Part shown: in pieces, positions 46,209-58,289 of the stretch | Layout: each line of letters starts with the position of its first letter | How positions within the stretch are numbered: position 1 is the stretch's first letter | NCBI GenBank assembly: GCA_944470555.2 | Contig: OX104130.1 | Coordinates: 75,025,160-75,089,159 of the forward strand | Reading direction: 5' to 3' | DNA length: 64,000 nucleotides | Origin: Heterobilharzia americana | Taxonomy: Eukaryota; Platyhelminthes; Trematoda; Strigeidida; Schistosomatidae | Notes under the pieces: generated by a model | What the model was told of the DNA's origin: nothing | The model's input: only the letters and a program-made list of their open reading frames with translations | The model's database searches: none | Made by a program: the position numbers and the translations under genes

Positions 46209-49200
46209 ATGTGTTGGAAAGAATCATCTTTGATGTGTGTGAAATGCATATTACTGTGCTTGAATATTGTATTTATTCTTATTGGCCTGTCATCCATCGC
46301 TATCGCTTGCTGGGTGTTATTCTGGCCCCAAGCCTTTTTAGATATGATTGGTCCTCATTTGTTGAGAATATCAGCATACTCCACAATATCTATTGGTGGA
46401 GTCATTTTACTGCTATCAATTCTCGGGTGTGCCGGTGCTGCCCTTGAAAACCGATGTATTTTAGTTACGGTATATTTGACGTTTTTGTTATATTATGTCA
46501 CAGTTCTTCACGTTGCTGTGTGGTTTGTTCATGGCTTGTTTAGTTATTGGAACGTTGGCAACCGTGTTCAGAAGAGATGTAAGTGACGCTTTCATAACCC
46601 TATGGTGTTTTCAATAAAAAAACTGAATTTTCATGTTATACATGTATGTAGCATGCACTCTCTTCTGTGAACAGATGTCTCAGTCACCAAACCTTACACT
46701 TGCAAGCTATCCATTGCTTTCAAGGAGGTAGGCTCATAACATCACCATTTAAATGGAAGAAATATGTTTTCAAGACCCAGGTTTCTTGCTTGAAGATAGG
46801 AGGCTGTGAGAATACATATTAATCCTTTTCCAGTAGATTTCTGTGCTTGTCTAATTCCCTTTTGAACGAGCCAATTGATGATGCAGACACCACCTCCTCC
46901 GGGAGTCGGTTCCAAAGGTTGGCCACTTGACGCAAGAACCAGTACTCTGCGGAGACTATGTTCGTTCTTTGCTTTTGTAGTCTCCTACTTCGTCCTCTGA
47001 GTTGTTCCGACCTAGTGGGAAAAAAGAGAAGATAGATCAGTTCCGAAGTCATTTCTTAGAATCCTGTATAGCATGATTAGATTTCCCTCTCTGTCTGCGA
47101 TAGGATAAAGTGAAGAGGTTCACCTCCTTAAGTCGATCTTCATATATGAGGCCAGCCATCGCAGGGATCATATGAGTGGCTGCTCTCTGAATTCTTTCGA
47201 GAAGATCTGCGTCACCTTTCAGACAAGGATTATTTGTCTGTGTACAGTTTTCTAATTTAGACCTCACTAAGGATGTGTATAAGATGGTAAACATGCAACC
47301 ACTTATTTTCGTAAACGTTCTACGTAATGCCCATAGAGGGTTGCTACCAATCGACTGTGAGGCGTGGTTTTCAGGTCATAAATCACTGTGACTTCTAGGT
47401 CGTTGTGGGTCAGTACTGAGAGTAAAGGAGTCCCATCAATATTGTAGGTGTTACTATGTGTGCTCGAAGTGCATTCTCACACATTTACCTGCATTGATAA
47501 TCACTGGCCACTTCTTTGACCAGATAAACGAGCTGTTCAGGTCTGCTTGGAGCGTATTTATATCATCGTTCCTAATTTCTCGCCATACTTTTACATCATC
47601 AGCATAGAGGACCATAGGGGATTTCGTGATATTTAGCAGCTCATTTACGTATAGTAGAAACAGCTGGGGGCCCGAGACTGTGCCTTGCGGCTTCCAATTA
47701 GAGAGTAGAGAATTGATCCTAATTCTCTGTCTCCTACCGACAAGAAAGTCTCTTATCCATGCGAGTAGATTGCCAGTGATTCCAAAACTTTCCAGTTTCC
47801 CCGAGCAACCTGGAGTAAAGTACTTTGTCGAAGGCCCTACCAAAGTCAATGAAAATGACATCTACAGATATCCTATCGTCTTTAGACTTAACCCAACTTT
47901 CTCTGACCGTAAGAAAGTTCGTGAAGCAAGAGGAATTTCTACGAAAACCGCGCTGTGAACGAGACAATAGAGTGTCGCTCTCTAGATGGACTGTGATGGC
48001 TTTATTGATTACTCTTTCTAGGATTTTCACTACGGTACTAGTCAAACTTATCGGTCTTTAATTTGATAAGAGCTACCTAGAACCTGACTTGTGGATTGGT
48101 GTTACTGTGGCATCCTTCCAGTCACAGGGGAGTGTGCCTTCACTGAGAGACAGCTTGAATATAGTAGTCAGTGGGCCGACTACATAGAGTGCAAGCTCTC
48201 TAATCAGCCTTTGGTGCAGCCCATCCGGCCCCGTTGATTTTTCTAAGTCGAGATTACTTAATATCCGAAATACACCATTGCGATCGATATCCACAGAGTT
48301 TATTCTGTTGGATGTCAATGCTTCCACTGTTGGATACGTGTTCACAGGAGATTACTGTGCCAAGACCTCAGCAAAATATCTAGCTATGGCTTCTGCTTTT
48401 ACCTTATCGTCCTCAATCAAACAGTCAGTTTCGGACCCATTGATTAGGACCAGTATACCACGACACATCTTATTTCTATAGTTCATATAGCTAAAGAACC
48501 TTTTCGGATATAGCAATACAGCCTGGGCAAGACATGTTTCAAAGCGTACTCGGTACCGGTGGGTAGCAGCGATACATTTATTGAGAGCTTCTTTGTAATG
48601 CTGCACTATTTCGGATGTACCAAGGTGGGTGGCAAGGCTCCAACACTTTTTCTTACGTCGTAGAATGATTCGGACTTCGTGGTTTATCCACTGAGGACGG
48701 TGTTTCCGTCCCCTCGGGACAGTGCACGGAATGAACGGTTGGGTGACAAGTGCATATAACTGTTTGAAGGAGCACCATGCACCTTCAACTGAGGCTCCTA
48801 GATTGACTGTTCAGTCCCCCAAAGAGGCCGCCAGGTTAATAGCTTTCATATTCGCTTTCCATTTATTGGGTCTAGCCGGGGAATCGGCCTGGTACAAGAC
48901 GTCTGCTGTGAATCCGAAGATGATCACAGCGTGATAACTTTTTCCAAGGTTTCTGGGTGCCGGATGAAGAATATATCATCTATATATGAGAATATTCAGT
49001 TTAGAATTGATGCAGCATTGTGATGATTACATCTGGTTGGTGTCCTAATGTATTGTATGAGGGCTAAGGAAATTGATGTTTCCACTAACTTGTAGTCAAA
49101 CGAATTACGTGGTTCTTCTGTTGTTAGTCCATCCCAGTCAACTGATGGTGCATTGAAGTCTCCAACAACTAGACATTGACATTTGTCTGCCCAGAGGGTC

Positions 49201-52200
49201 AGCTTATTCAGGAGGAAGTCTGCTGTCTCACATTCAGGGCTTCGATATACTACGATTACGTCAACATCTTGTCCCTTGCATTTTAGTCGTCAGCGCAGCA
49301 TTTCGATGTCCCACTTTCATGTGCAACTTTTTCCACGGCTTTTACAGTTAGGGTATTCTTAACGTAAAGGATGATACCACCTCCTTTGCGTGCTAACCTA
49401 TCACTTCTTGAAGTGACCAATCCTCTTAAGTGTGTTTCACGGTCATTGATCCAAGAAGAGAACCAAGTTTCTGAGATAGCAGTGATATCAGGGCTTTCGT
49501 TGCTTATCACATAACTAAGCTCAGCCCACTTGTTTAAAAGACTACGTGCATTTGTGTACAAGGCAACGAAACTACTTAAATGAGTTTCTATCCTATCCAT
49601 AGAGGCTTCGGTACACGAAATCCCAGCTGCTAATCTGGATTTTAGTTCTGCTTATGCTTCTCATTTTTCGATTCGATCAGCAAGAGCCAGATTCTTTCAC
49701 ACGAACACTCTATATCCTTGAAGTCTGTGAGCACTCTTCAGAATCTGATCCCTCTCATCTACTGATTTGAACACGACTTTAAGTAGTCGAAACTTATTTT
49801 CGGTAATGACTGTCTCCTGTTTTCCTGCTCTATAAATTTGAGTAGGGTGACTCCTGGCATGTTTTCCGGTAAAAACTGGTTTATCAAACTTTGTACCTCA
49901 CCAAGACCGTGTTCCAAACGTTTATGTGGTTCTAGGTCTCTACTTTCTTTCACTCTGTGGAAGATTACGGATTTGCCAAGGCTCTCTACTTTGTATTTTC
50001 TCTGTGGAGTGATGACAGCTGGTTCGGTGATCGTTATCGGCTTTTTAGCATGCCTTTTAGACTTAGTTACTCGGCATTTTTCAGAGTCGGGTATGGAAGG
50101 TTTACGAAAGCCTAGTCCGGTGACCTCGACGCTGAGAACCTCAGAACGGAATTGCATCCCATTCTGTTTAGTTCTTGTCAATGATTGGGTCACCGGACTG
50201 GGTATGACCTGCGGCCTGAATGGTTCCGTCGTTGGCACTGAGAGCGCTTCACTCCTGTTCTCTTCATCTGAAGTAGATCTAATCTTACCACCAGCAGTTT
50301 TCAAACTGGGTCTACCAGGTCCGGGGATGCGAGAACCAGAAGATACTCGCTTCACCCTGCTTGATGTGGTTTTTTTCCAAGTTACTGTCAGCAAACCTAG
50401 TAGGTAGTATACGTGCTCGACTTACTATTCATCGTGGGACGTTCTAAAAATTTTGCACAGCAATCTGTTTGTCAATGGATACTGTGTCGTTGTCACTGTC
50501 ACAGTTATCGACTTTGACTTTCAACGATAGTTTCTTAATTATCTTATTAAGAAGTGTTTTTGCTTCTCCTACCAGAGTGTGAATATCTGAGCAGCATAAC
50601 GTACAAAGCCAGACACTTCCTGCGTTGCTGTTCCTCTTATATGTTGAGGTTGTGAGGCTTGTGCAGTTATTGTGGAACCAACTCTTACATTCGCTACGCT
50701 GCATATCAGAGGCCAATGTGAAGTGGTACATGGCCTTACCACAAGCATTTTAATGACACTTTTGGCCCATCATGTAGCAAAAACTACCAAAATTCACGCA
50801 GCAAAAGTTCCTGTCTCACTTTAGTCGACTAATATTCTGATTAGAGCAGAAATAAATCAGCTTTTGATGTGTGAATACAAAAAATGCAAAGAATCTAGCT
50901 GAACATGAAGAGTCACTCCCCTTTTCAAACAGCCCGTGAAGTGTTATGTAGGAGAACAAAAATATGTCTTTATTAGCCAACAACTGTTCTTCTGTATTAT
51001 TTGCATATGCGAATAAGTATGTGAGCTTTTCTTTGGAGGTATGGCACTTCATACCTAAATTTTATTTCGTCATAGATTGCTTTCTCAGGGTACGGTCACT
51101 TATGAGTTGTTGATATTTCCCTATGAAAATCACTGATCACAATGGTCAGACTGGAAACGTAAGTGTCGGAAACCAGCATGAAGCGTTAAGTTTTGAAGAG
51201 AGTTAAGGGAACCGAGTAATGTGCATAGACTAATCAAAAGAGTCTTAAAGCTTAAGGCTTATTTTACCTGGAGAAAAAGCGTGAATAGTCCGGTCATTAT
51301 TTATGATGGTAGGTTATTGACATGTAATAATATTTCAGTTCCGAAGTTTTCAATAAGGTAAATGTACTATCTGAGAAATTTTCTTTATGACAGATTACAT
51401 GCCACTGAGATCTTTTTGATGGGCAAACTCACCCTCGGGTGATATTTTAGGAAGTGTCCTGGTGCGAACTTGACAGACGCAGAGGCCAATCACTAATTAT
51501 TCGAACTTGTTATATATCCATGAATATGAGACCAAGAAAGAACACAATAGCGTAATTGGATGGAACAGTATATTTGCGAGGTTGTACTAAGATACTAATA
51601 CGTTCCAACTAACTAGCTAGAGGGTCGACTACGAACAGTAAAACCTAACACGACAGCGTGCTAAATGGCTTGGAAACTTGACCAGGTGCCTTCAGCTTAG
51701 CGAGTGCAGTTAAACTACCAAGGTCAGCATCAATGTTGAATGTCGTCAAACCCTAGGCTATTGATTCTGGAGAAGTGTGTGATGCTACAGTATGATTCAC
51801 TTAACATTTACGATTTTATTATGGTTGTAGATCATAGCTAATAACATCATATCTTATTGAAATATGTTCGATCAAACACAGATTCTTCTTGTATTTAGTC
51901 TCAATTGAAGGAAGAAAAAAGATCTTGGCATAAAGCTTTTAACATCTTACTACTTAATTTACGTAATACATGCATAGGTTGAGTGATGAAAGAATATTCG
52001 CACATTCATTTGAAATAAATGCATGTTAGACGGATACGGTATCACCTTAACAAGTTACTGACTTTCTTTTTCAAAAATGTCATACTTTATTTTCATAGAA
52101 GACTATATATCAGGGATAGATAATTTTTATCCTTTATTTTATCACAAATTATCACCAATATTTATACCAAACATTGAATCTTACCCACCCACTTATTTAA

Positions 52201-53675
52201 CATATGTAGGGTTTGTTGTCAGTATCTCTAGTGTTTATTTTGTGAATTGAGTCCATTTACTTCTATAGTCATTTATAAACGGTACTTATCTTACTTATAG
52301 TGCAATACTTTATATTTTTAAATGGTAAATCATTTCACAAGTTTTAGTTTTTTTTAATTTCTAGTGGTCGCTTACACTTTAATCGAAAATTTTCCAGACC
52401 TAGAGGGTTAAAGCTAAAATTAATTTATTGACAGAATATAACATTTTAAAGCTAGACAAATATACAGTGGGATAAATAAGTGACTTTCTGAGAAAAACGA
52501 AAAATTTATCATTGGCCTATATCCATATCAGTAGCCTCCTTCACCTATCTAGCAAGCACTGTTTCAACTACAGTCGGCACAGGCACAGATGAGGATGTCA
52601 AAGTCAGAATCGAAAAAGCAAGACGGGCGTTCGTTAACCTGAAACCAGTGTGGAGATTTTCGGCACTCAGCACAAAGAACAAGACCCGGATTTTCAATAC
52701 CAATTCAGTCAAGTCGGTGCTTCTGTTTGGCTCAGAGACTTGACTCGTCACAAAAAGCACTTCCAATAAACTACAGATATTCATCAACAACTGCCTACGC
52801 TTGCTACTGAAGATCAGATGGCGAGAAAGAATAAGCAACAAGGAACACTGGCTGACCAACGAACCAATCAAGAACCCATCGGTCAACAAATATGCATTGG
52901 AAGGAAGTGGAGATGGATTGGGCATACACTGAAAAGGCCGACTAGGGACATCATGCTTCAGGCTCTCGAGTGGAACCTTGATGGGAAGCGACGAGTTGTG
53001 CGTCTGAGCTGAGGGTGACATAGAGGAGGTCGTGCGAGGAGGAAATGAGAGCTTGTGGGCTGTCATGATGCCAGGTTCAAAAGATTTCAGAGAACAGAGG
53101 TCACTGGAGGCGTGCTACTAAAGCCTTACGTTTCATTAGGAACCCAAGGGACAAATAAATAAAATAACCAAATACCCATATCAAAATAGTTATACAGCGT
53201 ACTTTACGAGAGATAAAAGCATTATGAATAACTGAAAGGGGTTTAAGAAAGGTAGATAGATAAACAAAGTATCCATGAAATGTTTCATACCCTATCCAAG
53301 TCATATAGGCCTCATATCATCTTCATGAGTCAGAAAGATTATCTCACATGAACTTGATTCTGAGGAAGAATTCATTTAGAGAGAATCACTGCACAAAATA
53401 ACTAATATGCTAATCAGAAAAAGCTATGAAGGAGAGTGTATGCAAAGTTCTTATATACGAATGTTCGAAATTCTGCTAAAAAGTGAGGAAAATTGATAAG
53501 GTATCAATATATTTTAAATTTTTTAGTTACCTCCAAATATGGATTGATGATTGAACGATAAATACTTACTTTTCAGCTGATCATACTGATGGTTAACCGG
53601 ATGAGTATCGCTGTACAACAAGAATATGGAACTTCTGAGTTTTGGACGGAATTATTGGATCTTTTCCAAACAAGG
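46209..53675 (+). CDS. Tetraspanin, 5' three exons
   Basis: Three plus-strand exons, all joined in phase 0: 46209-46469 (87 codons), 46504-46578 (25 codons), and 53577-53675 (33 codons). Exon 1 gives a short cytoplasmic N-terminus, membrane segment 1 (about residues 14-39, ILLCLNIVFILIGL), a small first loop, segment 2 (57-75, ISIGGVILLLSILGC) and the typical GCAGAALENRC turn. Exon 2 gives segment 3 (FFTLLCGLFMACLVIGTLA) ending VFRRD. Exon 3 begins the large extracellular loop (EYGTSEFW..LLDLFQ). Intron 1 is a 34-nt micro-intron (46470-46503); intron 2 (46579-53576) opens with a perfect GTAAGT and is filled with transposons. The second ATG at 46233 could also be the start. Exons for the CCG motif and segment 4 were not found. 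Fluke tetraspanins are membrane organisers, often of the tegument; the exact member is unknown. Confidence 0.85.
46470..46503 (+). other. 34-nt micro-intron in tetraspanin
   Basis: Runs from gtatat to tcacag. Without removing it the frame would read into a wrong sequence after LVT and stop at 46586. Removal joins LVT directly to FFTLLCG, the expected third membrane segment. Confidence 0.8.
49283..49600 (-). pseudogene. CR1-like endonuclease N-terminus
   Basis: A 105-residue frame with YTNARSLLNKWAEL, a DITAISETWFSS stretch (metal-binding Glu) and GGGIILYV, the first three motifs of CR1 APE-type endonucleases. The frame is lost after this point; remnants of the GDFN motif follow near 49150. 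Confidence 0.8.
49759..50394 (-). pseudogene. CR1-like ORF1 body
   Basis: An open frame of 211 residues, rich in basic residues, with no clear catalytic motif. It sits between the PHD-like finger and the endonuclease, the place of ORF1 in CR1 elements, whose product binds element RNA. GC content is higher than the surrounding intron. Confidence 0.65.
50444..50760 (-). pseudogene. PHD-like zinc finger of CR1-type ORF1
   Basis: Frame 50444-50731 encodes the YHFTLASDMQRSECKSWFHN region followed by NCTSL and VWLCTLCCSD, a PHD-like arrangement (C..C, WFH..C, W-C..C). An NACGKAM block just upstream extends it past an in-frame stop (about 50750). ORF1 proteins with PHD-like fingers are known in CR1-clade elements. 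Confidence 0.7.
51446..51789 (-). mobile_element. Solo LTR of the gypsy family
   Basis: A 344-bp stretch aligned end to end with the LTRs at 40872 and 45695, with many substitutions (for example taggaagtgtcctggtg at the start and gtgtgatgctaca at the end). No internal element sequence adjoins it. The flanks (atat left, gtat right) do not give a perfect 4-bp duplication. It is older than the full element and lies in tetraspanin intron 2. Confidence 0.88.
51790..52527. other. AT-rich intron sequence, no gene
   Basis: Part of tetraspanin intron 2. Nothing recognised. Confidence 0.4.
52528..53165 (+). mobile_element. 5'-truncated RTE-II LINE
   Basis: Begins at the equivalent of 27620 in copy A (agtagcctccttcacctatct) and runs to the CSTRNPRD-type end and an AAATAA tail. 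It keeps the short 3' coding junction (52958-52975): frame 52818-53012 reads from WIGHTLKRP straight into LEWN.DGKRRV without the break seen in the young copies. It lies in tetraspanin intron 2, about 400 bp before exon 3. Confidence 0.85.
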
Positions 53676-55485
53676 GTAGGTTTAAGTTCTTGTACACATG
53701 TGAAATTACCTGCATTCTCATTATTTAAAGTAACCTTATACTATTTATATGAACTATGATTAAAATTTGACCGAATAGTATGGCAAATATTGGGTGCTGA
53801 ACAAAAGATTGATATTAGACATAGTTTGTATTTGTGTAACTCAGCGTGGTTGGAATGAAATAATTCCAACGTTTCAAACACAGTGATTTACACAAATATA
53901 AGCTACGTATCAAGCTTTTTGTTCATTTTAAGATGGTCTACCTCGATAAATGATAGCAGACGTATTTAAACCACCAATGTTAAGCTGATTATAGTAAGAT
54001 TTATCTACCAGAATGAAGGTTTTTATCGGTTATTCGGCTTTTTAGTGGGTTGTTGTATAGTAATTTGTGTTTTATGTTACCTTCACCTATAGGATATATT
54101 GGAATATCACAATGCAAATAAATTTTGCAGCAAATATAGTATTTCATCACCTTCTACCCGGCTACTTACAGTCTATGACTAATATTTACTGGATACAACG
54201 ATTAAAGATAATTGTATTTCATAGTCCACTAGAAGGCAGTTTGAAAGATTGAGGTGTAGGGCTACAGTAAAATAGTTAGGTATTAAGTGGAATGATAATT
54301 TCAGAGTTAGCATGAGAGTCAGTCACAAAATAATGAGTATAACTCAAAGTAGTAGAAGGATACACTTAATTAAAGACTGATAGGTTTTCATCACTTTCAA
54401 AGCGGGAAAAAAGGCAAAGGGAAGGTAAAAATATACTGGAAGTTATTCACCATGATTCACTAATGAGGCACTACTTAAAGTCTAATATTTTCATTGAAAT
54501 AGCTTCTAAAAAAGAAGCAAGGTGGGAGTAAACAGCTTATAAGGAAATAGAATGTATTTTAGATATATGATACAGTGATACAGTACAATTGAAAGTTGTT
54601 ATAACGAACTATTATGAAGAGAAAAAGTGACCTTTAATACACTAGTTTAGATTGTATAACCACAAGACTATAATCTATTGCAATTATCCAACTTAAAGTC
54701 AGGACCAGAATCAGATAGTGGAGTATCAGAATTTCGATTTTTCGGTAGTAACTTATAATTGTGAATGCTCCGAATTCAATGTGATAGTAAAATTTGAGAG
54801 TTGTACAGTATAAGTGTAGATTAGGTTACTATATTATACATAACACATACTCATTCAGTATTATTTACTGAATGATATTTGTAGAGAATTTATTACTCAG
54901 AATTCTGGCAGGGAGAGTTCAGTTAATTAACTTCAAAATAATAAAACAGCTCCTGTGTTGAATAGCCACAAATAACAAACAAAAGGTATTTTTTAACTTG
55001 GGTTTCGTGCTTTCTACCGATTGCTTCCAATCAACTAACATCAACTAATTTGCACCGCGATGCTGAGCCTCCTAACTTGGTGGTCCCATTGCAAATATGA
55101 TCGATAGGATTCAGTCTGCACTCAGGATTAGACAACATGACCAATCAATACATTTTAGGAAATACAAAAGCTGTGGTTTCTCCTCTACTCGTAATGGAAA
55201 CATTATTTGCATAGAAAGAATGAGTTGAAGTTCAGCTGCATGAAAGATTATCCCTAAGGAAGGAGATGAGTGGTTTCATTATATATTCACCAATGAGTCT
55301 ATGTTGAACTGTTTAAACTAGTGTAAATATCATCTTCATAATTTCCCATTATCGAACTGCATTCACATAAATGTCAGCTGGACAGAGGCAATCGGCAGGA
55401 AGCTCTGAATCTAAGTTTCATGCTGTTCGACACTTGTTGGCAATGCTTATCTGCAACCCGTTGAAACTGTTGCCTCACCTGAGGT
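53676..55485. other. AT-rich sequence after tetraspanin exon 3
   Basis: Presumably the next tetraspanin intron. I looked for a Cys-Cys-Gly coding exon flanked by splice sites and found none. Confidence 0.35.
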
Positions 55486-55489
55486 CAAT

Positions 55490-55640
55490 AGCAGCCCAAG
55501 TAGCTCATTGGTAACGTTTCTGACAGCAGCATTAGGCGACATGAGCTCGAATCTCAGGTGGAACATCATTTCCGTGGAGGTTGTACATACGCCTTACTGA
55601 AGAGTGCAGAATAGCACGAAAAATAGGTCCGGAATCTGTT
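55490..55640 (+). mobile_element. SM-alpha-like SINE with hammerhead motif, copy 1
   Basis: A-box-like tagctcattgg (55501-55511), a 32-nt spacer, and a weak B-box agctcgaatct (55544-55554) resemble a tRNA-type pol III promoter. A hammerhead-like core follows at 55597-55621: ctgaaga, stem II gtgc/gcac around agaata, then gaaa. One base differs from the CUGAUGA consensus, so ribozyme activity is doubtful. The layout matches the two copies near 58400 and 58790. Confidence 0.6.
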
Positions 55641-56690
55641 ACTCATTGACTGCTTTCAACAGACATCTTTCTCTGTGCATCCCGATGGGGAGTCTTCTAG
55701 CCTGGTGACAACATTCCAAAGTGATTGGTACAATCCAATTAGCACATCGGACTAGAGAGTATGGAGTTGGCTACCCTCTGGTGATTAATCAGTGAACTGT
55801 AATCCCTTCTTTGTATTATATAACACCAAACAACTTAATTACTTACCATCTTAATGTTTCACTTTTGAAGAGGGAAATGTTTATTAAGCCTAAATCGTGA
55901 AATTTCACCGCCTTGGGTGATTTATTTATTAAAAATTTCGTTACTTTATACAAAAAGCTGATTTTACACTGAGTTTTCTGAGTGGAAGATACCTATTAGT
56001 GAGGATGAGTTTCAATTTAATTGCCAGACGTTATCTTTTATAGTTACTAAGTGTTACGTAAAAATTAGCTCCGTGAAAAATGATGGAAATGTTTTCTCAA
56101 ATGACAGACTGCAGATAATTGTGCTTTGATTAGAGGATCAGTTTAAAAGGGCTGTATTGTAAACGGCTTCCAAAGATAATTTGAATTATTCACAAAGATT
56201 ATCAATGAGGAGAGTCTTACTACTTGATGCTATCTAAAGTAAACGTAAACAATTCTTGTGATGTGTTTGAGAAAGAGCATATATCCTTCGAACAAGCCAC
56301 ATGGGTGTTCTTAAATAATTAAAATAAAGATGCTAGATGCTTAGAGAACTATGAATATACGAGTAGAAAACTGGGCATTGTGTAATTTCATTATAATTTA
56401 CAAATCAGATGTGTCACACAATGAAATATTACTTACTGGATAACGTTTTGTATACAATTTATTGTTCACAGTCATATGAAGATAACTCCAAAAATTTGAG
56501 ATTGTTTGTGCAACCCGACTGCATTCTCCTCCCTTGTGATATGGGTGTTGGAATTTCGTACTTATCTGGAACAGATGCTAAATTATTTCTATTGCGCGTA
56601 CAACATTAGTTTCGGTAGATAAGACAGTTTACAGATGAAATACCACTCCAATGTGTGCTAAAACTAAAAGGATGAAAAAAAGAGACTGAA
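55641..56690. other. No recognised gene
   Basis: AT-rich. Frame 56409-56609 follows a plausible acceptor (ttgttcacag, about 56463-56472), but its product does not look like the missing tetraspanin loop. Confidence 0.3.
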
Positions 56691-56699
56691 TTGAACACA

Positions 56700-58200
56700 A
56701 TCAGAAATGGAAGCTCCATAAAGTCTCCAAAATGATAACAATATAGTAATTATCAAATTAGATAAGGGTAAACTAACAAGTGTGTTGGAAAACTCTGATT
56801 ACATTCAAAAGGTTAGCGAACATGTAGAAATAGGAGTAAATGAGGAAATTAAAAAGCCAATGGACACTAACTATTATGAGTAACATCAGGAAATTCACAG
56901 TAGATCAAGGTGCACTGAATGAAACTATTTCTAGGTATGTCATAAAGGCTTAATTGAATGCCAAAAGCTAATATTCTTAGTAGAATTCATGATATCATTA
57001 AGGCTCATAAACCAGCTTATCCCATAAGACTCATACGACATTTTTGAGATACTCCAACTTATGAGTTGTCAAAATATTAATTGATGAAAATCATCCTAAA
57101 CCTAAACTTAATAACTCATATAACTTGAAGCATACCATATACAGTTAGATAACAGCAGAAGAATGGTTATTTTTGATGTGACTAGCCTTTCAACCAATTT
57201 ATTAATCAACATTACTGGCGAAGCAGTTCAAAATGCACTCAGTGATGACCATGAGCTTTAATGTCAAACTAAGGAATTATTCTAGAAGTACAGTTATGTC
57301 TTATGTTTACAGCTTTTAAGTTTCAAAATATGATAAATAAACAAAAGGATTTAGATGCGGTCACCAGTAGTGCCTATTTATTTATGGATATTTGGCAACG
57401 GATAGATTGAAAAAATTTAATCCTTCTGTAAAGATGTTTTATGATGTGTAAACGAGATACTTACAGTACTGAATTTGTGGTTTATAAATAGGTAATTTAC
57501 ACAGATCAATTCATTTGTGAAGGAGAGTTAGCTATGCTAGATTTCAGGTTAAGATGAAACCAAGATGGGTGTTTAAACATTAGTGTCTGTTCAAAACATT
57601 CCCACTTAAATAACTACTTCAAACACTTCATATCATCTCCTTGTATATCAGTTAACGTAGGCTTGGTTGGATTTCAAAGTAACAGGGCAAAAAAGCTTTT
57701 TGATAGGACAAAGAATATGGGGCAATAATTTGAACAAATTATAGGTACTTTGCGTTTGAATAATTTTTTACTCACATATATCATTTATTTAAAAAGAAAT
57801 TTCAAGAAAAATATGATCAGTAGTCGTAGCGCAAGTGTTAATCATAATGATAGAAATTATGACGTTGTTAAGAGGGGATTTAAAACCTCTACTGTGTTAC
57901 TATACAAAGAAGGCATTTCAGAACTGCTACATTAGACTTTCAGTGATACCAGGATTAGAGTGACATTTTAATTTAAGAAATCACTTATGAATAAGCTTTT
58001 TAGGTTAGAAGATACCACTCATCCATTTTAGGAAAATAATTCAGTTTACCGAATCCACTGAAAATAAAGTCAAATAGTTTGGTCAAAGTAGTCAGCCAAA
58101 GTTAATTAGGCTTTCCCAGCATGAAAAAACTGTTACATCAAGATTGTTAGATCTGATTAGGCTAAGGAATCTGAAGAAAAGGTCAGTTACAGCTTACAAC
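56700..58200 (+). mobile_element. Penelope-like element remnant
   Basis: Decayed plus-strand RT of the Penelope-like type. Recognisable pieces in order: NDNNIVIIKLDKGKLTSVLE followed by NSDYIQKVSEH (56731-56830; family pattern ADKG...VVM...DY), MVIFDVTSLSTNLLIN (57165-57210; FDV.SL.TN..., a catalytic Asp), MRSPVVPIYLWIF (57355-57395; MGSPVSP) and the NRAKKLFDRTKN stretch (about 57680-57720; L..RA). Stops and AT-rich decay interrupt every segment. No GIY-YIG domain is visible. Confidence 0.65.
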
Positions 58201-58289
58201 TGAACACACAGCGATAGTACTAAAAACTAACTTATTTGGGTCGAGTGAGTGATTGATAAACCAACCTTTGTTTGATTCCAAGTTAGTAT

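Larger units (their letters stand above)
46800..50800 (-). mobile_element. Long CR1-like LINE with PHD-type ORF1, in tetraspanin intron
   Basis: A minus-strand element of about 4 kb, close to full length. From its 5' side: PHD-like finger (50444-50760), ORF1 body (49759-50394), endonuclease (49283-49600 and the GDFNAPSVDW-like block near 49150), then RT pieces: STGPDGLHQRLI (48073-48345), SQRGFRRNSSC and VIFIDFGRAFDKV (47734-48045), GTVSGPQLFLLYVNE and LYADDVKVWR (47454-47861), a VRSKLENC thumb block (47049-47294) and the final WNRLPEEVVSASS..SFKRELD (46819-47052). Every domain is present but frames are broken by several indels. It is antisense to the tetraspanin gene. Confidence 0.85.

Noticed and set aside
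56409..56609. Possible tetraspanin loop exon after a splice-acceptor-like ttcacag
   Set aside because: No CCG motif and no following donor; the predicted product does not resemble the large extracellular loop.
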